This document shows, one piece after another, positions 10,884 to 18,371 of a stretch of DNA of 64,000 nt. The translations under genes were made by a program, and so were the position numbers. The notes below the pieces were generated by a model. That model saw nothing but the letters and a program-made list of their open reading frames with translations, was not told where the DNA came from and did not search any database. Numbering within the stretch: position 1 is the first letter of the stretch; every line of letters begins with the position of its first letter. Origin of the DNA: Polynucleobacter sp. HIN5 (GTDB taxonomy: Bacteria > Pseudomonadota > Gammaproteobacteria > Burkholderiales > Burkholderiaceae); NCBI RefSeq assembly GCF_030297555.1, contig NZ_AP028136.1, forward strand, positions 620,001 to 684,000, given 5' to 3'.

Positions 10884-11702
10884 ATGCATCGCATGATGCA
10901 CCTACGTCTAAGACAAATCAGCCTTTATCTTTGTTTGAGTGTTCTCATGCTGGGTTGCGCTGGGTTTGGCGCCGACTCAAGTCAGTCGGGCGCAGATAAG
11001 CTCGACCCCTTGGTGGCGCGTGACGATATTAAGAAGTTTTCAGCACAACCTGCGAATGAACCCTTAAGAGGTTGGAGTTTTTATCGCTTAGCACCTTTTA
11101 AAAAGAATACTACGTATCGGCTTGAGAGCTACCAGGGTCGAACAGTGCTAAGCGCAAATGCAAAAAAATCAGCCTCAGGATTAGCGATAAAACTCAAGCC
11201 TCGGCCATCGCAACATCTTTGGTTGGAGTGGGAATGGAAAGCCACTGCTACTTTAGATCTTGCCAATAATTTAGATCGGTATGCGGATGATGCACCACTC
11301 CGAATCCTAGTCGCGTTTGATGGCGATCGATCAACGTTAACTTTAAAAGACAAAATGGTCGGTGAGCTTGCGCAGATCATGAGTGGACAAGAAATGCCAT
11401 ATGCCACATTAATGTATATCTGGTCGCCTAATGGTCAGCTCAATCAAATCAAGCCAAATTCACATACGAACCGGATCAAGATGATTGCAGTCGATGCTGG
11501 CAAAGAAAATCTCGGTCAATGGCGCAAGCACAGTAGAGACCTAACTGCGGATTACCAGGCGGCTTATGGCTATGCCCCAGGAAATGTCATTGGTATTGCG
11601 CTGTTGACGGATACGGACAATACCAACGCAGAGACCAAAGCGTATTACGGTGATATTGAGCTGAAATACAAACCATTCTTAAAGACTCATCCAAAAAACT
11701 AA
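10884..11702 (+). CDS. DUF3047 lipoprotein
   Basis: Probable outer-membrane or periplasmic lipoprotein with a lipobox LMLGC (Cys near residue 25) after a basic n-region. The mature part fits DUF3047: WSFYRLAPFKKNTTYRL, LWLEWEWKA, a nucleotide-like turn ILVAFDGDRSTL, and YGDIELKY near the end. No enzymatic motif is known for this family. The start codon sits in a small inverted repeat (TGCATC-GCAT-GATGCA, 10885-10900). The end overlaps the convergent Bug gene by 4 bp. Confidence 0.78.
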   Translation: MHRMMHLRLRQISLYLCLSVLMLGCAGFGADSSQSGADKLDPLVARDDIKKFSAQPANEPLRGWSFYRLAPFKKNTTYRLESYQGRTVLSANAKKSASGLAIKLKPRPSQHLWLEWEWKATATLDLANNLDRYADDAPLRILVAFDGDRSTLTLKDKMVGELAQIMSGQEMPYATLMYIWSPNGQLNQIKPNSHTNRIKMIAVDAGKENLGQWRKHSRDLTADYQAAYGYAPGNVIGIALLTDTDNTNAETKAYYGDIELKYKPFLKTHPKN

Positions 11703-12673
11703 TCGATTTTTGCTCCCGCTTGTTTAACAACAACAGCCCACTTTGGCATTTCCTTTTTTAGGAAGGCAGAAAAATCCTCAGCATTCAAAAACGCAGGATC
11801 AGCACCTTGAGAGACCATCTTTTGTTGTATTTCTTTTGATTCCAGCGTTTGTTTAAAGGCATTCGAGAGTTTCAAAACAACGTCAGGTGGCGTGTTCTTT
11901 GGCGCCAAAACTCCATAAAACCCCACAATCTCCAATTTGGCAACCCCAGTTTCATTTACGGTAGGAACATCGGGAAGCGCTGGATTGCGTTTGCTGCTGG
12001 TTACAGCCAGCGCCCGTAGCTTGCCTTGCTTTGCATAATTCGCGGCCTGGGGGATGGATTCGGCCATGAATTGAACTTGCCCAGCCATTAAATCCATAAA
12101 AGCCGGCGCACTCCCGCGATACGGAATATGAACCATAAATGTCTTGGTTTCTTGCTTGAGCATTTCAGGGACTAAATGTGAAATGCCCCCATTACCAGCA
12201 GATCCGTAATTCACCTTTCCAGGATTGCGTCGAATATAGTCTATAAATTCACGGAGCGATTGCGCAGGTACTTCATTATTAACAATGAGAGCCAACGGCT
12301 GTTGTGCAGTCCGAGCAATTGGCTGAAAATCTTTGAGAGTGTCATAGGGTAGTTGGTTGTAAATGGCTGGATTAATCACCATGGTTCCGGTATTCGCTAA
12401 CAACAGGGTATATCCATCAGCAGGGGCTTGGGCTACAAATTGCGCCCCGACGGTACCGCCAGCCCCAGCTTTGTAGTCAATAATGACCGATTGGCCAAGC
12501 GTTGTTTGAAGGCGATCTGTCAAGAGGCGAATGTGGGCATCAAGGGGCCCTCCCGCAGGAAAACCAATAATGATTTTGATTGGTTTATTGGGAAAAGAGG
12601 GATTAGCTACAGAGTGCGTTATTAGACCGAGTAACGAAATCAGTACGAAAAACCCATTGCGTAAGAATCTCAT
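11699..12673 (-). CDS. Bug-family tripartite tricarboxylate transporter binding protein
   Basis: Periplasmic solute-binding protein of the Bug (TctC) family, 324 residues. A signal peptide occupies residues 1-23. The family hallmarks are KPIKIIIGFPAGGPLDAHIR, the AGAGGTVGAQFVA loop, and ADGYTLLLANTGT; these form the carboxylate-binding pocket. No TctA/TctB membrane partners are nearby, as is usual for the many orphan Bug genes of Burkholderiales. The ligand is not predictable. Confidence 0.9.
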   Translation of the reverse strand: MRFLRNGFFVLISLLGLITHSVANPSFPNKPIKIIIGFPAGGPLDAHIRLLTDRLQTTLGQSVIIDYKAGAGGTVGAQFVAQAPADGYTLLLANTGTMVINPAIYNQLPYDTLKDFQPIARTAQQPLALIVNNEVPAQSLREFIDYIRRNPGKVNYGSAGNGGISHLVPEMLKQETKTFMVHIPYRGSAPAFMDLMAGQVQFMAESIPQAANYAKQGKLRALAVTSSKRNPALPDVPTVNETGVAKLEIVGFYGVLAPKNTPPDVVLKLSNAFKQTLESKEIQQKMVSQGADPAFLNAEDFSAFLKKEMPKWAVVVKQAGAKID

Positions 12674-12792
12674 ATGGCGAGCTTATCAAAACTACCGAAT
12701 TTAGGGAGACTTTAGAAGCAAAAAAATTAACAATCCATCCCAACTTTATTTGGGTATTTATAGAGCTTAATCATTAATCGGGCCGAAGAAAA

Positions 12793-12824
12793 AGACCCCT
12801 CTGCTTGAATTTCAATAGAGGTCT
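12793..12824 (-). terminator. Possible minus-strand intrinsic terminator
   Basis: The arms AGACCCCTCT and AGAGGTCT can pair with a 2-nt bulge and a 14-nt loop. Read on the minus strand the stem is followed by TTTTTCTTC, so it would work in that direction. No minus-strand gene lies to its right; it would stop antisense transcripts from apbC or act in a long leader of the Bug gene. Tentative. Confidence 0.35.
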
Positions 12825-12888
12825 ATCATTATGGGTTTAGAGTTTATTAGTCCTCAGAAGTGGTAAAAAAGTCAGCAAGGAGACAAAA

Positions 12889-13977
12889 TTGTCGGTTAGT
12901 ACGGAACAGGTTCAACAAGCCCTCAAAGGGGTAAAAGATCCAAATACACAAATTGATTTTGTAAGCTCAAAATCAGTTCGTAATCTTAAAGTTAATGACG
13001 GAGATGTCTCTCTTGATATTGTTTTGGGTTATCCAGCCAAGAGCCAAATTGATCTAATTCGTCAATTGGTGGTCAGTACCATTCGAGAGCTTGCTGGGGT
13101 AAAGAATGTTAGCGTAGCCATCACTACCGATATCGTTGCGCACGCGGTGCAACGCGGTGTGAAGTTACTCCCTGGTGTAAAAAATATTATTGCAGTCGCC
13201 AGCGGTAAGGGTGGCGTCGGAAAATCAACGACCGCAGTTAATCTAGCTTTGGCATTAGCTGCTGAGGGTGCTCAGGTCGGAATCTTGGATGCTGATATTT
13301 ATGGTCCAAGTCAGCCGATGATGCTGGGTATCACTGGGCGCCCTGAGTCGCTCGCCGAGAACACGATTGAGCCGATGGAAGGGCATGGTTTGCAAGCGAG
13401 TTCAATTGGGTTTTTGATTGAGCCAGACAATCCTATGGTTTGGAGGGGACCTATGGTGACCTCTGCCTTAGAGCAACTGTTGCGCCAAACGCGTTGGCGT
13501 GATCTTGATTATCTGATTGTGGATATGCCACCAGGCACTGGCGATATTCAGTTAACACTCTCTCAAAAGGTTCCGGTCACCGGATCAGTCATTGTTACTA
13601 CACCTCAAGATATTGCTCTGCTTGATGCTCGCAAGGGCCTCAAAATGTTTGAGAAAGTGGGGATACCCATCATCGGCATTATTGAGAACATGAGTACGTA
13701 CGTATGCCCCAAATGCAACCACGAGGAACATATCTTTGGTGAGGGCGGTGGCAAAAAAATGTGCCAAGACTATGGCGTTGACTTCCTTGGGGCCCTCCCA
13801 TTAAATCTCTCCATTCGTGAGCAGGCGGACTCGGGAAGACCAACGGTTGTAGCTGATCCCGATGGTGCAATCAGTGCGATTTATAAAGGGATTGCACGTC
13901 AAGTCGCTATTCGGATTGCGAACCTTAGCAAAGACATGACCAGCAAGTTCCCCAGCATTGTGGTGCAAAAGACCTAA
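12889..13977 (+). CDS. apbC: Fe-S cluster carrier ATPase ApbC/Mrp
   Basis: P-loop NTPase that carries and delivers Fe-S clusters. Residues 1-90 are the DUF59/MIP18-like domain, the deviant Walker A SGKGGVGKST is at 105-114, and the cluster-binding CPKC lies near residue 270. Start is TTG with a strong Shine-Dalgarno AAGGAGA upstream; no ATG in frame fits the domain boundary. Length of 362 residues is typical. It sits 12 bp before the DUF3305 gene and leads the formate dehydrogenase locus, suggesting a role in loading the many Fe-S clusters encoded downstream. Confidence 0.92.
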   Translation: MSVSTEQVQQALKGVKDPNTQIDFVSSKSVRNLKVNDGDVSLDIVLGYPAKSQIDLIRQLVVSTIRELAGVKNVSVAITTDIVAHAVQRGVKLLPGVKNIIAVASGKGGVGKSTTAVNLALALAAEGAQVGILDADIYGPSQPMMLGITGRPESLAENTIEPMEGHGLQASSIGFLIEPDNPMVWRGPMVTSALEQLLRQTRWRDLDYLIVDMPPGTGDIQLTLSQKVPVTGSVIVTTPQDIALLDARKGLKMFEKVGIPIIGIIENMSTYVCPKCNHEEHIFGEGGGKKMCQDYGVDFLGALPLNLSIREQADSGRPTVVADPDGAISAIYKGIARQVAIRIANLSKDMTSKFPSIVVQKT

Positions 13978-13989
13978 AGGGATCGCATT

Positions 13990-14550
13990 ATGCGCTTTGC
14001 CATCGTTCTGCGAAAGCAAAAGATTGATAATCCATGGCAAAACTATCGTTGGAGCGTGGTTGAAGTTGTTCCCGATATTGGGCAGTTTGGCAACGTTTTG
14101 GAACAGGCGGGTACCGAAATCAACCCGAAGGTGGTCGGACGATTTCTGGAGCGGGATGATGATGGCGAGTCTTGGTTATTTGCAGGCTTTGACTTCCAAT
14201 TTTTTCGGGATGAGGCTGAAGGCTACTATTTAAATTCCACATCACCCAGTCCATGTTGGTTTGTGATGTGGCGGCTCGAAACTGATTTCGAGACTTATTT
14301 AGAACCCAATTCAATTCCGATGGTCAGCAATGATGATGGGGCTGGGCTTGCGATACCGCATCGATTGATGTTGAGTTATAACGAAGCAGCACGATTAGTT
14401 GATGGTGGGGAGCAAGTCGATACAAGCCCACTTCAAGAAGAGATGAAAGCATTTTTGGCCCAATACGTTGCAGAGAATTACAAACCAGAACCAAAAAAAC
14501 GTGCAAAGCCAGCCTCCTTTAAAGGCGCTAATCGCCCGGCGGAGCCTTAA
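13990..14550 (+). CDS. DUF3305 protein of the formate dehydrogenase locus
   Basis: Protein of 186 residues fitting DUF3305: the N-terminal FAIVLRKQKIDNPWQNYRW and the central SPSPCWFVMWRLE are typical. No signal peptide or TM helix, so it is cytoplasmic. The C-terminus is basic and disordered (EPKKRAKPASFKG). Its biochemical role is unknown; it occurs next to DUF3306, a multi-cluster ferredoxin and a TorD chaperone in proteobacterial formate dehydrogenase loci, so a maturation role is inferred. The stop overlaps the next start (TAATG). Confidence 0.82.
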   Translation: MRFAIVLRKQKIDNPWQNYRWSVVEVVPDIGQFGNVLEQAGTEINPKVVGRFLERDDDGESWLFAGFDFQFFRDEAEGYYLNSTSPSPCWFVMWRLETDFETYLEPNSIPMVSNDDGAGLAIPHRLMLSYNEAARLVDGGEQVDTSPLQEEMKAFLAQYVAENYKPEPKKRAKPASFKGANRPAEP

Positions 14551-15194
14551 TGGCTGAAAATAATTTTTTATCCCGCTGGTCCCGAAAAAAAGCAGGGCTG
14601 ACTGAAGAGACGACTTCAGCCCCATCAACTGCTCCTATTGCGAAGGTGCCCGAACCATTACTAGAAGAAGCAAATCAAGCAACTTCTGCTCCAGACCTGG
14701 TACAGCAACCCCCACCCCCAACCATCGAGGATGTTGAAAAAATCGATGTAAAGGCCCCTGATTTCTCAGCGTTTATGCGCCCCGATGTCGATCCCCTAGT
14801 GCAGCAGGCTGCTCTTAAGAAGATGTTTAGTGACCCACACTTTAATGTGATGGATGGCCTCGATATTTACATTGACGATTACACCAAATCGGATCCAATC
14901 CCATTGGATATGCTCAAGCGCATGCAGCAATCCGAACTTCTGGGGCTATTCAAATCGGCAGAAGAGCTCTATCCCGAGAGTAAAGAAGGTGGGTTAGATC
15001 AAGCCGATGCCATTCAGACATCTGCTGAAGAACCTGCGCAAATTGAGCAATCATCACAAGCGGCTCCCATGGTCAACCAGGACGCTGCCCAGCCAATCGA
15101 TATAGAATCAGAGGCATTAAACCCAAAAGTGGTTGATGAGAAACCTAGTGGAGAGAGACAGGCAAAACGCGATTCCGATTCATCGGGGTCTTAG
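14550..15194 (+). CDS. DUF3306 protein of the formate dehydrogenase locus
   Basis: Protein of 214 residues. It begins NFLSRWSRKKAG, the DUF3306 hallmark, and has a central FSAFMRPDVDPLVQQAALKKMF helix-rich core plus DGLDIYIDDYTKSDPIP. Both ends are low in complexity and rich in Ala, Pro, Glu and Gln, so they are probably disordered. No cofactor ligands or membrane segments. Function unknown; strictly coupled to DUF3305 by the overlapping start and probably part of formate dehydrogenase assembly or electron delivery. Confidence 0.82.
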   Translation: MAENNFLSRWSRKKAGLTEETTSAPSTAPIAKVPEPLLEEANQATSAPDLVQQPPPPTIEDVEKIDVKAPDFSAFMRPDVDPLVQQAALKKMFSDPHFNVMDGLDIYIDDYTKSDPIPLDMLKRMQQSELLGLFKSAEELYPESKEGGLDQADAIQTSAEEPAQIEQSSQAAPMVNQDAAQPIDIESEALNPKVVDEKPSGERQAKRDSDSSGS

Positions 15195-15213
15195 CGTGAA
15201 GCTTTAAAACAAA

Positions 15214-17307
15214 ATGAGTAAAAAATTAGTCTGCGATTGCAATCGCAGCATGCCCCTTGACCCCAAGGAATTGGGTTTGCCCATTCATACGGCTTTGTGT
15301 CGTCAGGAGGTCGGACAGTTTCTTAATGCTTTAAATGAGTCTGAGCCGATTGTGGTGGCTTGCACGCAAGAGCGTGCTCTATTTTCTGAGCTTGCGACTC
15401 AGGCAGAAAAACCCCTGGTTGCGCCCCTTAAATTTGTCAACATTCGTGAGATGGCGGGTTGGTCCAAGAATGCTACCGAAGCACATCCAAAAATTAAAGC
15501 ATTGCTATCGGTTACCGATTTGCCCGAGCCAGACCCGGTTCCAATTGTCGACTATCACAGCGATGGGCGTATCCTAATTATTGGCCCTGGAGAGCAAGCT
15601 TTGTATTGGGCTGAGCAACTCGGTCAGTCATTGGAAGTGAATGTTTTATCAACCGAGCCCAGTTCTTTGCCTACTGGTCGCAGCTATCCCGTTTTTACGG
15701 GAAAGATGACAAGCCTTGAAGGTTATCTAGGGCGCTTTATCGCTAAATGGGAACTGAACAATCCCATTGATCCAGAGATGTGTACACGTTGCGGAGCATG
15801 CGTTGCCGTATGCCCTGAAAATGCGATTGATTTGTCGTTTCAGATTGATTTGGATAAATGCAAGTCACACCGCGCATGTGTTACTGCATGCGCTGGCATC
15901 GGCGCAATTAATTTTGATCGAGTAGAGCGTTCTCGTGAGGGTGAGTTTGATTTGATTCTTGATCTACAAACCAATCCCAGTATTCAAATTAGTCAAAAAC
16001 CACAAGGATATTTTGCTCCCGGCTCAGATCGCTTCAAACAATCAATGGCAGCTAGCCAATTACTTGGAATGGTCGGTGAGTTTGAGAAGCCAAAGTATTT
16101 TGTGTATACCGAAAAAATTTGTGCCCATGGGCGTAATGGCAAAGTAGGGTGCTCCGCATGCATTGATGTGTGTTCAACGCAAGCAATTCAGTCGGTGTTT
16201 AAAGATGGTCAGGGTAAGGTAGAAGTCAATCCCAATCTTTGTATGGGATGTGGCGCCTGCGCCACCGTTTGCCCCTCAGGGGCGATGCGCTACAACTTTC
16301 CAAGCGTTGCGTATCAGGGCCGACAGATCAAAGCATTGGCACAAACCTACTTGACCGCTATTGGTAGCTCGAAGCCCGGTCAGAATGCGCCAACCTTATT
16401 GATACATAGCCAAGAGGCTGGTACCACTCTTTTGGAGAATCTTGGGCGAGCTGCCCGTACGAAACCCAAAGAAGTTGTTGGACTGCCTGCATTTGTCATT
16501 CCATTTGCCGTTGAACATATTGCTTCAACCGGAATTGATTTATGGTTCGGTGCAATGTCTTATGGTTTTGGTGAAGTTGTTTTGCTACTCAGTGGTGACG
16601 AAGACCCTGGATATCGAAGTGCGCTCACCGAGCAGGCCGACTTAGCCAATTCGATTTCACAAGCATTAGGCTATGGCTTGCGTGTGCGTTGCATGATGGC
16701 CTCCTCAAGCTCAGACGTGGATACAGTCAATCGGGTCATGATGGAGTTGCTGACCCGTAAAGCCCAAAAATTGATGGCTCCGCCAGCTAGTTTTGCACTG
16801 GCTGCTCAAAAGCGCGAGACCCTTGAAATGAGTCTTGAGCATTTGTTGCAGTTTGCTCCACAGGCATTACCAGCCGAGGGCGTGCCATTACCAGCGCACT
16901 CACCCTTGGGTGCAATCGTAGTGAATAAAGATGCGTGCACGCTTTGCATGTCCTGTGTGGGAGCTTGCCCAGAGGGTGCTTTGTTGGATAACCCCGATGA
17001 GCCACAGCTCTCATTTATAGAGAAACAGTGTGTCCAGTGTGGACTATGCGAACAAACCTGCCCTGAGCAGGCTATTGCCTTAAGCCCCCGTTTAAGCTCG
17101 ATTGAGCAACGAAAGCAAAAAGTTTTGCTCAATAAAACCGAGCCATTCCATTGCATTAGCTGTGGCAAAGCATTTGGAACCCTGAAAATGGTCGAATTAA
17201 TGCTTGGCCGTATTGGAACCCATCATGCCTTTTCAGGCGACGCACTTGATCGTTTGAAAATGTGTAGCGATTGCCGTGTTGTAGACATGATGAAAAAAGA
17301 ACTGTGA
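15214..17307 (+). CDS. Multi-cluster 4Fe-4S ferredoxin-like protein
   Basis: Soluble protein of 697 residues with at least four clear CX2CX2CX3C motifs: CTRCGACVAVC, CMGCGACATVC, CTLCMSCVGAC and CVQCGLCEQTC, plus extra Cys groups (CKSHRACVTAC and CSACIDVC). The N-terminus has CDCNR and the C-terminus has HCISCGKAF and CSDCR, resembling a zinc or Fe-S knuckle. It probably acts as an electron conduit or cluster scaffold in the cytoplasm. The family recurs beside DUF3305/DUF3306 in formate dehydrogenase loci; its partner is unproven. Confidence 0.85.
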   Translation: MSKKLVCDCNRSMPLDPKELGLPIHTALCRQEVGQFLNALNESEPIVVACTQERALFSELATQAEKPLVAPLKFVNIREMAGWSKNATEAHPKIKALLSVTDLPEPDPVPIVDYHSDGRILIIGPGEQALYWAEQLGQSLEVNVLSTEPSSLPTGRSYPVFTGKMTSLEGYLGRFIAKWELNNPIDPEMCTRCGACVAVCPENAIDLSFQIDLDKCKSHRACVTACAGIGAINFDRVERSREGEFDLILDLQTNPSIQISQKPQGYFAPGSDRFKQSMAASQLLGMVGEFEKPKYFVYTEKICAHGRNGKVGCSACIDVCSTQAIQSVFKDGQGKVEVNPNLCMGCGACATVCPSGAMRYNFPSVAYQGRQIKALAQTYLTAIGSSKPGQNAPTLLIHSQEAGTTLLENLGRAARTKPKEVVGLPAFVIPFAVEHIASTGIDLWFGAMSYGFGEVVLLLSGDEDPGYRSALTEQADLANSISQALGYGLRVRCMMASSSSDVDTVNRVMMELLTRKAQKLMAPPASFALAAQKRETLEMSLEHLLQFAPQALPAEGVPLPAHSPLGAIVVNKDACTLCMSCVGACPEGALLDNPDEPQLSFIEKQCVQCGLCEQTCPEQAIALSPRLSSIEQRKQKVLLNKTEPFHCISCGKAFGTLKMVELMLGRIGTHHAFSGDALDRLKMCSDCRVVDMMKKEL

Positions 17308-17316
17308 ACAAAATTC

Positions 17317-17952
17317 ATGAGCGAAGCAAATACCCCCCAGACACCAGAACTTAGCCAAGACGGCCTCGCTGAAGACTTGGCGCGTGCCGATTTGTATGGC
17401 TTGCTTGCAAACTTATTTTTTCAGCCACCGGATCAGATGTTGCTTGATCAAATTAGTGCCTCGGAAAATTCTGAGGCGCAAGATAATCAGGCGCCATTAG
17501 CCAATGCCTGGATGAATTTGGTCGAGGCTGCCAAAAACAGCAAATCGTCGGATTGGAAAGCGGAATACGACAGTAGTTTTTTGGGCGTTGGCAAACCTAA
17601 TGTTTTTTTATATGGTTCTTACTATCTCGCTGGACATTTGCATGAAAAGCCACTCCTCGATATTAGGCGCTCACTGTTGCAATTCGGGCTGGAAGCCTCT
17701 GATTCAGTCGCGGAAACCGAGGATCACATCGCAGCCTTGTTTGAGGTCATGCGTTACTTGATCGCGGGAGAGGATGCGGGTGTTTCTAACCTTACAAATC
17801 AAAGGGTTTTTTTCAACGATCACATTCGGCCTTGGTATGACGATTTATGTGACGCTATCGATGCCGATCCGGAAACCCATTTGTACAAATCCGTTTCCGC
17901 ACTGACCCGAGAGTTTTTAGCGATTGAGAGTCAGAGTTTTGATATGGTTTAG
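17317..17952 (+). CDS. TorD/DmsD-family redox enzyme maturation chaperone
   Basis: All-helical chaperone of 211 residues that likely binds the Tat signal of FdhA and helps insert the molybdenum or tungsten cofactor. ARADLYGLLANLFFQPPD is the TorD N-terminal signature, and ETEDHIAALFEVMRYLI with FFNDHIRPWYDDLCDAI match the conserved E-DH-A and F---H--PW motifs. It lies 9 bp after the ferredoxin gene. The 142-bp gap after it separates an accessory group from the structural genes. Confidence 0.88.
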   Translation: MSEANTPQTPELSQDGLAEDLARADLYGLLANLFFQPPDQMLLDQISASENSEAQDNQAPLANAWMNLVEAAKNSKSSDWKAEYDSSFLGVGKPNVFLYGSYYLAGHLHEKPLLDIRRSLLQFGLEASDSVAETEDHIAALFEVMRYLIAGEDAGVSNLTNQRVFFNDHIRPWYDDLCDAIDADPETHLYKSVSALTREFLAIESQSFDMV

Positions 17953-18094
17953 TCAAATTTAATTGACACAATAGCTTTGGTATTTAAGGGTATGTCCTAG
18001 CGAAAAAAACATGCAAAAACTCACATAAATAATTTAATTCCTCTAAACTAAATCTGTAGAAATGCACTAACTATATTCGTATAAAGGAATATTT

Positions 18095-18313
18095 ATGGAC
18101 AGCAAAAAACCAGAAGCAAATCAAAAAGCAAAATCCTCGCGTCGCACATTTTTTATTGGCGCAGGAGTCACAGTTGGTGCAGCTGCGGTTGCTTCCCAAA
18201 CTCCATTAGGGCAAGCCGTTGTTCAAAATGTTGCTGAGGCGGTCACTACGAAACCAGATGGCTATCACCTTTCCGCACACATTAAGAAGTACTACCAAAC
18301 AACGCTCGTTTAA
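18095..18313 (+). CDS. Small Tat-targeted formate dehydrogenase region protein
   Basis: A 72-residue protein with a twin-arginine motif (SRRTFFIGAG) followed by a hydrophobic stretch to about residue 45 and a short tail ending in HIKKYYQTTLV. It fits the formate dehydrogenase region Tat-target family (TIGR02811). Function is unknown; it may be a membrane-anchored assembly helper or a small subunit. Its ribosome site is AAAGGAA. An intrinsic terminator overlaps the stop codon, so this gene is probably transcribed more than fdhA downstream. Confidence 0.82.
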   Translation: MDSKKPEANQKAKSSRRTFFIGAGVTVGAAAVASQTPLGQAVVQNVAEAVTTKPDGYHLSAHIKKYYQTTLV

Positions 18314-18328
18314 TAGAGCGTTTTTTTT
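18301..18328 (+). terminator. Intrinsic terminator/attenuator inside the fdh operon
   Basis: The arms AACGCTC (18301-18307) and GAGCGTT (18316-18322) form a perfect 7-bp stem with an 8-nt loop, and U8 runs through 18321-18328. The left arm and loop contain the last codons and stop of the small Tat gene. No independent fdhA promoter is obvious in the 58 bp before its start, so partial read-through is likely. Confidence 0.8.
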
Positions 18329-18371
18329 GAACTAACCAATTTATTTATTCGCACATCGCAGGAGTCTCACC

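Noticed and set aside
17963..17986. TTGACA at 17963 as the fdh promoter
   Set aside because: No -10-like hexamer is found 15-19 bp downstream; the best TATTTA is only 12 bp away. The fdh promoter stays unplaced.
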